Shown here: piece by piece, positions 24,101 through 35,100 of the stretch
How positions within the stretch are numbered: the first letter of the stretch is position 1
Layout of the letters: each line of letters opens with the position of its first letter
Assembly (NCBI RefSeq): GCF_954871325.1
Contig: NC_088775.1
Coordinates: 17,027,561-17,091,560, forward strand
Direction of reading: 5' to 3'
Source of the DNA: Gordionus sp. m RMFG-2023
Lineage: Eukaryota > Nematomorpha > Gordioida > Chordodea > Parachordodidae
Length of the DNA: 64,000 nt
The notes under the pieces: generated by a model
The model's input: the letters and a program-made list of their open reading frames with translations, nothing else
Databases searched by the model: none
Told to the model about the DNA's origin: nothing
Position numbers and translations under genes: made by a program

Positions 24101-27100
24101 TGAAATTAATATTTAAAATAATATTTAACATTAATATATCGAAGATTTCTTTTTAGAAATACCAAAATTTCCAATTTACCAGAGGTCGGTCTGCGACGAT
24201 GGTAATTATCAGTATCACCAGCTTCACTAAAAACAGATTCTGAAGAGATTATTACACACTTTTATAAACAGAATGCGCAAAAAATTAACAATATGGCAGA
24301 ATATTTATTAATTAATAATTATTATTAAAAAAATATACATAAAAATGGATTAAGATTTTATTTATTAAAATAAATGATTTTAGATATAATTTTTTTTTAA
24401 AAATTTATAACATTTTATTTTTGTTAAAGACGCCATTTTATATCGGATCGGAAAATTTTATAATATTGACCGATAACCGATATTTAAAATGGGTGAAATA
24501 TCGGCCCGATCCGATAAAAATATCAATACATCCCTAGTTAAATCGATTATTGTGTGCCGGAATCTTGAACCTACCAATCCCACTACAACTATAGTTCAAT
24601 AATGCGTTTGTTTGGTGAAAATATCCAATAATCGTCTAACAAGTTGAGTTTGGATTTGGAATGAAAATGAATTATAGGGTATCGCCATCAGTGGCGATAC
24701 TCTTAAATTGGAATAAAGATATTTGGTATTTTTAATATTTAAATTAAGTAAAAATTCCATAATTATACCTGGAGAATTCATGCTCCATCTTGGTTTCCAC
24801 GAATTTAATAATGGAGTATTGTTTATTCTTTTAACTCAATTTTAACAAAATTTCAAAATTATGTAAAAAGGAAACAACTCTTGTAGAATTCATCGGAGGA
24901 ACGAGATATATTTTATTCTACCCTTAGGAGTATCGCCGTTGATGTATAATAATAATAATATGAAAACTTAAAAAATTCACAAATAATAAAAAATGATCTT
25001 TACAATTAATTTTTTCACTGTAACAATATAATCAATTGGCTCTTTCGAAAATATTACATCTGTTAAAGGAAATTATGAATATATAAAAAAAAATACAACA
25101 TGCCCACCATTAACAGATCCAATATCCTTATAATTATGAAATGTTACAACATAATATAAAAAATGCATTGTATAGTATACAAATTTATCTTTTAAAAAAA
25201 TGCTGAGCTTTATTTTGCGCCAAGGTTTGTTGGCAATCCCATAAATGTTCGGACAATAGTTTCTTCCCAGGGTTAAACATCATTGTTTTATCCTATAGCG
25301 TGAGGCATTAACTTGTTTCCCAGCGGCTTTGTTTAACATCATTGCCCAAACATATACCAAATATATAAGCAGTAACCCATACGGTAATTAATGAAGTCTA
25401 CCTTGGGTCGTTCATCTCTTCGGATAGGAAATTCCGCTCGTGTAACCATAAATGGGGGAAAATCTTGAGGCGAAAGAAACTATTGTTTCAAGTGTTCAAC
25501 ATTAGCATTTTCAAATATTGTACGATGTTCATTACGTAATCGCAAGGCACTAAATAGACTTATTGAAGAGGATTTAATTATATTTCGGGGAAATATAATA
25601 TAGTATATATTATTATTATTTATAATTAAATATTAATTTTGTAATTCCATATTATGTGACAAATAAAAATTATTAATTGGGTACACAATAATACACAAAA
25701 ATCAATGATGCCCATTTTGTTATATCTCAAATTATAATATTACTTAATTAATATAATATTAATCTTAATCATCACTATATTTTTTGACTTCTCATATTCA
25801 TACACAATTAATTATGTCTTTTGATAGCCCTCACTTATTTGTCGTTATAATATCATCATTATTTATTCCTACCAAATTATAATATACTAAAATATAGATA
25901 TATTTTCTAACATATATTATATTTATATTTAACTCATTTTTTGATAATTGAATATATAATATGATTTTTACTTTCGCTGGCATTATTATATCCAACTTAT
26001 ATACAAATCATTTAAATTTTTACTTTAATAAAAGAAATATCTTATTTTATTCGACATTATAATATATAATATTATTTGAAGAATTTCAAATATTATTGAC
26101 TTGTAGATTATGCGAATATATTTTAACCATATGCTAAACACCTCTCACAAAAAAGGTGTTTTTAACTATAAAATTATTCTATCCCCTTGTGGATTTTATT
26201 CATCAGAAGATATCTGGAATTTTAATTATATAGGCCTCAATCAATAGTATATAGAAGGAAAAAATTTTTTAATTAATATATTTATATTTACTTTAAACAT
26301 GAATCTTAGCGATAAAATTATTTAAAAAAAGATTGCATCTCTAATACACATGATTCTATTAAGTTTGTATGTGAAAAGGTTTGAACCAGTTGTTCAAACT
26401 GAACTGATTATATAATTTTTCTAACTAAACCTGAATGAATCGTTATTTTTATCAAAAACTAACCAATATCCGTTTTGGATCCGATTCTTGAATTTTATTT
26501 ATATTCATATATTAAAAAAAAAATTATTAAAGGTGGTTGGGTCCTTGGGGTAAGCTTTTCCTCTACTGGTAACAAATTAGCATGGTGTTCTCATGACAGT
26601 ACTATAAGTCTGATTGATATCTCATCAAATCCTGCAATCTCACCTTTTCAAACCTCATCCCAAATTACCAATTACAAAACCACCTCAAATAATATTTTGA
26701 ATGATTACGATACCCTTTTGAATAATACCTCTAACCTTTCCCCAACTCAGATCGCAACATTATCAAACTCATTAATTACTTCTGGATCTGGGTTAATGAT
26801 TGTTGAAAAAACGCCTCATTTGCCTTTTAAATCATTACAATGGGTCAATGAAAATACGATCATATTAGCGGTTAGTAGTTTTTTTGGTTACTTTTTTAAA
26901 AAATTTTAATATTGAGATTTATAAATAATATTTTTTATTATTCTTTTAATTAATCTACTATAAGGGATATGATTGCTGTCCTATGATATACTCCCAACAG
27001 AATAGTAATAAATCTTTAACCTTTGGGGGTAAATTAGACAAGGCCTCATATGACAACGATAAAATTTCCGAAAAATTGAGTTCCAATGTCAGGTATAGGA

Positions 27101-30100
27101 TTATGATATTTAAACAAAATTATTTATTTTTTAAATTTGGTAATATTATATATGATAAAAAAATGGCACGGTAACATTTTCTGCATCAGACAGACCTATT
27201 TTATAAGGTTATATTTAATCCAAGAATAGTTAAACTTTCAGTCTGATCTTTTCCGAGTTCGATCTAAACTGAACTCTTATTATCCGATAAGAGAAAAAAA
27301 TTAAGGAAAAATATTGGGCTGACAGGGTTTAAATTTTTTTTCCAATAGGCTAAATTTTGAGCAAAAATATCTGAAGATCATATTTTGAAAAAAGATATTT
27401 TGCACGTAACAAAAGCACACACGGAAATTTTTTTGAGAAACAATAAAAAATTTAGAAATTTTTATTGATCTTTCAAAGATTTTTGATAAGATAAATCTCT
27501 AAGATACCTAAAATTATAATAACAAATTTATATTAATCCGTTACGATGTTCCACTCCAAACATCATTTATTAAGTCTTAAAATACTAAAACTAAGGTCAT
27601 ATCCAAATAGATGATAAATATAGAAAACCAATAAGTTTAAGAAAAACGAGGACTACATAGATATTAAGCTATTTTTTCAATGTTATAAATAAACATTTGA
27701 AAACATGTTGGAGGAAGCTTTAAAAAAATTAATGGATTTGATTCTCTTATTTAGTGAGACCAAAAATTTTGATTTAAAATCATTTATTTAAAAGAATAAA
27801 TAAAATCATTTGATTTAATTTCCAATTTAAATTAATTTTTTTACACTGTTTTAAATTTTTCGCTTACCAAGCAATCGCAGATCTTACTATATAAAATTAC
27901 CAACTTTATAGGCAAGATTCTTTAATATTTTATTATTATTATAAAGTGCCATGAGCAAATTTCAAAGTATGGATAAACACGCGACGTCAGCTAAGATCGA
28001 AACAATCGTCCACACCCTACATCAAAACACCATAAAGTATATCGCGAAAATCAAATGATGTATTAATTAAATAATAGAACTGGGGAGATTTTTTTTTTGA
28101 ATTTCAAAATCTATTTTTGTTTGCTTTTAAATGTGAAGATTTGAATTATTCTAGATATCTTTAAAAAATTTATAACTAAAATCCATATTTATTTTTGGCT
28201 TGTTTGAAACTCAATATATTTCATTTTTTTATACCCTTGGTAAAAATTAAAAATGAGTAAGATACTTATAATGATCAACGATGGGCTTGATAATATTTCC
28301 TCAATTAATTGATCATTGTTAAATTCAAGAAAATATTAATTTTTTTGCTAGAGCACAGTACAATCGTGTAATATAATGTGGATAGGTAAGAGAAGATGTG
28401 TTCATTTATTAATTAAGGCGCCCGTTTCTTTTGTTTTACTATAATTTATTTCAAACAATGAGATATTTTTCTAATTTAACAAATCGGCACATTGCTGAAA
28501 CATAACAAGACTTATAAATTTTGGGAAAGTTTCAGTCAAGATTTTACTTTTTTTTAAAAAATGGCTGAACCAGTCGAAACAGATATGCTCGTTGAATTAT
28601 TTTTTGCACGAATTAAAAATGAATACCTTTTGTAATTTCATATTATCTACTTGAATATATGAAGCGCCTGATGAACATATCAATAACATTTAGAGGTCAA
28701 CTTTAAAAACTATTCTCGAAACTTCAGCCCAGCCTGGCCGTAAAAATATTTTAAACTTTGTCTTAACTAGCTCACAAGTCAGGGTGTGTTGACCTTTAAT
28801 TAACGTTTCTTATTAGTTAGTAATAAATTATTTTTTAAAACAAACACCACCTATTCTTCTTTTTCCTTTATTTTTATTGCTAAAACATTTACTAGATGGC
28901 TGAAAATATCCTTAGTTGAATTATAATTATCTATTTAAAATACTCTTAATTAAACCAAATTTTTATTAGTTTGATTTTAGCCATTTTTTCCCCCAAACTG
29001 TTCCCTCCTTTCATTAGGTTCATATAGAATTTAATAAAAAAAATATTTTGTTACAAAACCAAAGGTGATGCCTTATGCCCTATATCGAAATTCGGTTTTG
29101 TTTTAAATACCCAATATATATAATAACTATAATCTTAATAAAAAAGTATTAAATTAAGATAAACTATTTTATATTCAACAATTTTATAGCGAAATAAAAC
29201 TCGTAGTAGGCGGTAAAGCTAATGCGGAGGTTTTCTCAACTGTTGGAATAGATGGATTGATGGTCATGTGGGACGTATCGGTAACTATTTTTAACACCCT
29301 TACATTTACAAATATTTTTCCTCGTTTTTAAATTAGAAAAATGATTCTATTTTTTTTGGCTCTATTAGTTTTTTTTATATTCAAGGGATCTGATATAGGT
29401 AATTTTTGCGTTACGTTTGAATTCTCGAGAAAATAAAAAGCATTTTATTTATCTTTATTTCAAAATAATATTACACCAGAGTTAACGAGATGCACCCATA
29501 CTTAGTATCTAGATAATTTTGATGCTTTATTGAATTATACTTTTTCAGCATGTATTCATTAATATTAATCCTTTTTATCTTCTCGCGTCTATTATGTGTT
29601 TGGTTGGCCCCTTTCTGAATCCTGGAGAGAATGGAATACAAACATTGATTGTTCACCCAGAAAATTTTTTTATTGATCACAATGGATTTTTTAAAAAATC
29701 TATTTTTGATTTCTTTATAAAAATAATATTGCCTTGCCTGCCTCCTACTCTTCCGCAAAAAAATAAAAATTATATATGTGGCCTATTCATAATTTGAAAT
29801 TTGGTTTGGACGCTCCCGTGCAATGAAGGTATCTGTTATGCCTTGTACATATTTTGGAAAGTAGGATTTGTATTTGGGCTAAGTTGGAATGTATAAGTAT
29901 CGTTACTAGATGTTGGTCCAAAAGACAGGCCCGCTTCAGGCTTGATAAATTTTTACAGGCTGGGCCTTTTGAAAATGTTTTCATAGTTTAAATGAATTTT
30001 TTTTTCCATAAAAAATTAATACTAATTAGGCCAGACTAACTATTTAAACAGTTAATAAATACTATCCTTTAAATATTAATGCATAAAATGAAATTATATG

Positions 30101-30885
30101 TTAAATATGGTATTCCATATTTTATTTTGGCTATCTCTCTTTTGTTTAGCCATTTAAAAATAGTTTTTTATACCCCTCTTTTGTTTTGTAGTACATAAAA
30201 TTAAATAAAGTTTTTTAAGGCCTCTCTTTTGTTTTGAGTTAAGTATATTAAAGGTAAAACATATGACTTTTGTGTTTTCTTTTACTTATTGAGGTCCAGG
30301 AGATCACCCTGCATCCAGAGGTATAATTAGAGTTCCGGAAATATGGGGGTAGGTTTTATCCCAAATTATGTAAGATAAAACTTAAACAACTCCTTTTCAC
30401 ATATACGTTCATTTTTTTCACCTTGCGCCAATTTTATTTTAATTTATACTTGCGCTTTTTATTTTCCCTATAAAAGGGACTAATTTGTATATTTTTGAGA
30501 TACTTTTTTTAGTTGTAAAATAATATTTTCAAGAATATATTTTTGTTTTACTTTTGAAATTACCATAATTTTGATTTATAAATTAAAATTAATTATTTTT
30601 TAATAAAATTTAAAATATAAGTGTTGTATTTTCTTTTAATAGTCTAAAATGACGCTTACCCTATCACACGGCGAGGTGCCACCTTCTTCAATATGAAAAA
30701 TAATTTATAATTCACCCATTCTATAATATTTGATATATTTTAGCTTATTTATGAAAACCAAGAAGATGGGAAATTAAATACACTCGTTTTAAATGGCCTA
30801 ATTAATCAAGTAAGTTATAATTTATTTATATTATCACATTTGTAATCATATCATCATTTTATTATTATAGAGGTCACTTTTATAA
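21154..30885 (+). CDS. ARPC1: Arp2/3 complex subunit 1 (ARPC1/p41), nine exons
   Basis: WD40 beta-propeller subunit of the Arp2/3 actin-nucleating complex, cytoplasmic. Exons: 21154-21475, 21518-21695, 21739-21845, 26533-26870, 26965-27092, 27947-28037, 29190-29280, 30744-30809, 30871-30885. Hallmarks: [136 protein letters not shown]. About 445 residues against roughly 370 in the family; the excess is a Ser/Thr/Asn-rich insertion in exon 4 (about residues 235-290). Introns 1 and 2 are 42 and 43 nt; intron 3 is 4.7 kb with transposons. The junction 28037/29190 does not keep phase with plain GT-AG splicing, so a microexon or odd splice site is probably missing from this model. Short C-terminal exon reads RSLL then stop. 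Confidence 0.93.
22015..22310. repeat. Tandem duplication of about 155 bp in ARPC1 intron 3
   Basis: The block from TATTTATAAATTGCTTGCTA to ACATATAATATA occurs at about 22015-22140 and again at about 22178-22300 with scattered differences. Non-coding. Confidence 0.85.
22640..24620 (+). mobile_element. LTR-retrotransposon fossil (Gypsy-like gag-protease-RT start)
   Basis: Fossil in ARPC1 intron 3. A gag-like stretch near 22640-22740, a retroviral-type aspartic protease with [10 protein letters not shown] at about 23310-23360, and the beginning of an RT-like region around 23740-23812 that continues after the inserted hAT to about 24620. No LTRs were found. It is broken many times over and old. 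A hAT deletion derivative (23813-24536) is inserted in it. Confidence 0.65.
23813..24536 (-). mobile_element. hAT deletion derivative, 724 bp, inside the LTR fossil
   Basis: TIRs TAGAGGTGTACCGAT (left) and TAGGGATGTATTGAT (reverse complement of right), with subterminal GGATCGG / CCGATATT motifs typical of a widespread hAT group. Flanks GTTAAATT (23805-23812) and GTTAAATC (24537-24544) match at 7 of 8 positions. A minus-strand remnant at about 24262-24110 reads [10 protein letters not shown] and [12 protein letters not shown], the hAT dimerisation region (usual SERVFSxAG, LVFLxxNL), so this is a shortened autonomous element and not a de novo MITE. Confidence 0.85.
24621..26532. other. Remainder of ARPC1 intron 3
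   Basis: Contains an inverted pair, CATCAGTGGCGATACTC at 24688 and its near complement ending at about 24941, which may be a 254-bp MITE without a clear target duplication. 25190-25575 is less AT-rich than its surroundings and has minus-strand coding-like stretches (for example [19 protein letters not shown]) that I do not recognise. The rest is AT-rich with nothing seen. The acceptor is at 26532. Confidence 0.4.
27093..27946. other. ARPC1 intron 5
   Basis: 854-nt intron, GTATAG at the donor and ATAAAG at the acceptor. AT-rich, no repeat or gene recognised. Confidence 0.6.
28038..29189. other. ARPC1 intron 6, ends not fully resolved
   Basis: 1.15-kb intron between the HQNTIK exon and the exon beginning EIKLVV. 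The 6-mer GCGAAA is present just after the donor (about 28044) and again at the acceptor (29189-29194). With plain GT-AG ends the reading phase is off by two bases, so a microexon may lie here. No transposon recognised. Confidence 0.5.
29281..30743. other. ARPC1 intron 7
   Basis: 1.46-kb intron. A CAGAGGTATAATTAG string at about 30315 resembles a hAT left end and GGCCCGC/GGGCCT motifs occur at 29928-29970, but no partner ends were found. Open frames at 29471-29758 and 29594-29797 overlap on opposite strands and show no family resemblance. Confidence 0.5.
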
Positions 30886-32154
30886 TGAGCGTTTTTAAAA
30901 AAAACACTAAATTTTATTATATATAAAATGAATTATAGGAATTTTTGATCGTAAATCAATTTCTGTTAAGACTGTGATTAAATTTTATCTATTTAAATCA
31001 AAATATATTAGGTTCAAATTATTAATGATTTGATAACCTCTTCGATTATATTTGTAGTGAAATTAATAATATATTAGAAGATGGAATAATTTATAACTTT
31101 AGTAATACTTAAAGATTTATGTCTAAACCTAAAGTAGAATTTAATTTTTATACATTATTTTTGTACAAGTATTTTATTAAATTTTAATTACAAGAGGTAA
31201 ATTAGCTTATGAACTTTATAAAAGATCTGGACATCTGGTATCTGGGGATATTGATCGCTCTTTTTATTTAACATAAATTAATTATTCTTTTATTTTAAAA
31301 ATGGAAAAGCACTCCGATAACATTTTTATCTAAATTTGGATATGGAAATAATAAATTAATTTGACTTAGCCAATTATATTTAACAACATATATTTTTTAA
31401 ATCGATAATTTAAACATGAACCCCTACCGCCCACTCCCAGCTTAATCAAACGCTGTATATAATAATTAATCGACGATATCAGTTTGAAAAAAAATCTTAT
31501 GTTAAAAATTGCAAAAGATTTGAAATTTTAGAAAAAATTTGATCTGACAGAAAAAAAAATTCAGAAATTTTTTTTAATATTTATTTTCAAGATAATTTCC
31601 AAACTCTGAACGACGATATCTTGACTAACAATAGTTTTTTTAATCTAATATTTTAAACTCAACTATTCAAAGTTGAAATTACTTCATTTTTCTTACACAT
31701 AAATTAGTTACAGGTAACATGATAAACTATGATTGATGAATGCGACGGAATTCTCAGAAGTTATTATAATTCAATCCGTAATCTTTTTTGGTTCAATTGT
31801 CTTTCATATGAAGGGATAACGAAAATCGTTATATTATATTTTATATATAAGAAGAAAATTTTTTATATAAAAATTATTAATTGATAATAACAAAACCTCT
31901 GAAATATTTTTTATACCTTGTATTTATTTTTTTTAAAATATATAATCTCTTATACAATAAATCTTAAAATGACATATTTAGTAAGACATCTGATAGTTTA
32001 CTTTTTTCCATTTTAAAAGAAGCAAACTCCTTATACCCTAAAAAAGGGTGTTTGCACGAAATTATCCATTAATTTTATTAAGGTAGGTCATAAATAAAAT
32101 AGCAGGGTAATTTAATAAATACGCAAATATATATTCATTTATTTTTTTTAATGA
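30886..32154. other. Convergent intergenic region ARPC1-POLA2
   Basis: About 1.27 kb between the stops of the two convergent genes. It must hold both 3' UTRs. An AATAAA on the minus strand at 32079-32074, about 75 nt past the POLA2 stop, is a plausible poly(A) signal; none is clear for ARPC1. No other feature seen. Confidence 0.6.
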
Positions 32155-35100
32155 TCAATATCCAAATATTTTAATACAACAATGATCAAGAATATTGTAA
32201 ATATTATCGATATTTTTGTTAATAATGATTTCTGCAAATGTACCGGGAAAAGAACCTTTTATAAATCTTCCGGGATTGATGGCTACACAATCTTCTATAT
32301 TCTGCATTATATAAAAAATACATTTTAAATTATCTTTTCAAATATTTCAAGCTCAGTAAAGGCTGTGAACCAAAAATCTAAAATTATTGTTGTTTATACA
32401 GTTATTAGAATTCGAAATCTAATTTATTGAATGTTAGATGTAACACTTTGTTGTCTAGATGGAAAAAAACAAGGAGAATCCCGAATTGATTTATGTTTAC
32501 ATATCTTTTTAAAGATTATATTAAAAATACTTCCAATATAAAAATATTTATTAAAAGGTAAATTATTATGATTATATTTCAAAAGTAACTAGTTATTTAA
32601 CCGCACTAAAAAAAGGGTATAAAATTTGATGAAAAGTTCTAAATACAGTAAAACTTATATAATTTGAGCTCTTGATAATTTGGGAAACTCCTTAAGTTGA
32701 CCAAAATGTTGAGTCTAAATCAAATTTTAACTACTTTTAGAAAGTAAAAAGTTTTGACAAATTGGATAACTGTCAAAGTTGTACAAAAATCTTGGTCTCA
32801 ACGATGCCCAAATATACAGGTTTTATTGTAGATCTAAAAATTATAGAATTTAGACTTAAACGTTTCACTCAAATGTATTTTTTTATAATAATAAAATTTA
32901 GATATTTTAAAATTCGATTTTAAAGTAATTTTAATATTTACCTTGACGAAATATTTAAGGTCGGAGGGTAAAATGATTAAATGTGGTGTTTTGGGTAACA
33001 AGGCATACTTTTGAAGCAATTCATAATCAATATTGATATCCAATGATGGTGGTTGTAACGGATAGAAGCTGATGTGAAAAGAATTATTTTAATTGCTTGG
33101 TTTTTTCTTTAATATCAAAGAAAAGTAGTTTACAAATATTAAAATGAATTTCGAAAAAATAGTACGTTTATAAGGATCTGGCAATTTTTTCAATATCAGA
33201 TCGGCCTCTATTTTTTAAATTGGTCAATCAAGATATATTAAAATAATAGTGAATAAAAAAATTTTAGATAAATATTGAAAGCATTTTATATAATAAATTC
33301 TTTTAATCATATATTGATTTTTTTCCATAAATATTACTGAAAACAGGTTTATTTACTAATTGATACCTTCGTTCCCATAGTAGTTTCAATAGTATACTGG
33401 AGATTTGCTATAGTTATTGATTATCTTTATAATGCTAAAAAATAAATTTGTTAAGCAATTCTAATTAAAACTTGAGATATTTTTTCACAACATAATTATC
33501 AGATTTGCGGAGGTATCATTTGCATAGTTTGGATTTGAAAAAATATATTTCCGGCTCAGTTATAATTTAATTTTAAAAATTTAGAACCGGTTCATCTTAT
33601 TTTTTCAGCCCGAGTTTTATATTTCAAAGCCGGCCCTGATTTTTTTCCACCCGGATTTCGTTATACAAAATTCGGTCAGGGTATGTAAATTTTTTCTATG
33701 GTCTTGATTTAAAAAAAAATTAAAATTCACTTATTCGGCTTTTACTGATCATCTTCCAGCGAATATGAAATCCATATTAATAACTTTTCATATTATCTTA
33801 ACTCATCCAGGTGAATATAACGCAAACCTGAAGATTTTGCTCATAGATGGCCCGAAGTTCTAAACATCTAATTGTGAAATCTCGAGGTTTAGGCAATATT
33901 TTTCTAGCGAAAATATTGAGTTAGCCGTTTTTAAAAATTGGCTCAAAACGAGCCGTTTAACAACACTATTTAGGATTAGAAGAGAGATAAAGTTACACTT
34001 AAAATAAATTTTTCCTTTAAAAAGTATATTATTTATTTAATTTGTATATAAATATTATTTGAATATAAAAATTAAAAAAAAATTAATTAATAAGATATGA
34101 TATAATTAAAATTTATTATGCAGTTCAAATGCTTGCGATAATTTCTTAAATATATAATCACATTAAATTTTTTTATGTTATTTAATTTTTAATTGGCGTA
34201 TAATAAGCCCATTTATAAATAGTGTGAATAATTATATTTGCCTGAAGCATAGTTGTCATTGAAACTAGTTCCACTTCTGTTCTGTAAGTTGCGTTATGGG
34301 ATATCAAAAAAAAGTATCCCAAATTTAAAAATGGCATTGGTGAAAATTTTTCCACCGAAATGATAATTGGCCATGGTAATTGCCTCTTCAGGTATGGATA
34401 TTTACAATAAATTATATTGTTAATCATTATTATACATGTATAAGTATAGAAATTTGTCATTTTCTTTACGAGGAGCAAAGATATGCTAGAGTAGATGGAG
34501 GGGTTTCTGGGAGAATTCATTGACCTTTACTTGGAGAGAACAGGAATGATATAAAATGCAGCTTACGGAACAAAGTGGAGATAGTTGCAATGACATCTAT
34601 GCTTCAGACAAATATAATTATTTACTTTATTATAAAAGGGAATCAATTAAAAAATCAAATAATTTAATGATAAATTATTGCGAGTATTTTGACTGCATAA
34701 TAAATTTTAATTAATCTTATTTATAACGGATACAGAATTTTTGATGAAATTTTTCAAAATATTTCTTACTTTATAATAGCTGATAAATTATTTTAGCATA
34801 ACTCCAGTACAGCCGTTGAATCTATTAAACCAAAAATATATCAATAATTTTTTCTTATTACATTTTATTAGATAAAAGGCTTAGAATATTTATAGAAATT
34901 TAAATTTTTTTATTTATTAATTATTTTGATATATCTAATTAATTTTTAAAAAATAAAAATTTTTTATGCCGATAACCGAATATTTTTAATAAAACAAATG
35001 GCCGACATGATATTAAAAAAATTATGAATTGTTAATCTCGTCTGATTTTAGTGTAGATTTATTATATTGAGTTTCAACATTATGTTCATTCGGCAAAGAA

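Noticed and set aside
29471-29984. Overlapping open frames on both strands in ARPC1 intron 7
   Set aside because: AT-rich chance frames; the flanking ARPC1 exons join in phase without them.
33880-33981. Foldback-like hAT end TTTAACAACACTA followed by TTTAGGAT
   Set aside because: No left end preceded by TTTAGGAT was found; treated as a decayed fragment.
34182-34520. 112-residue minus-strand open frame within POLA2
   Set aside because: It lies in an intron whose flanking exons join in phase without it, and no part aligns with POLA2 or a family I recognise.
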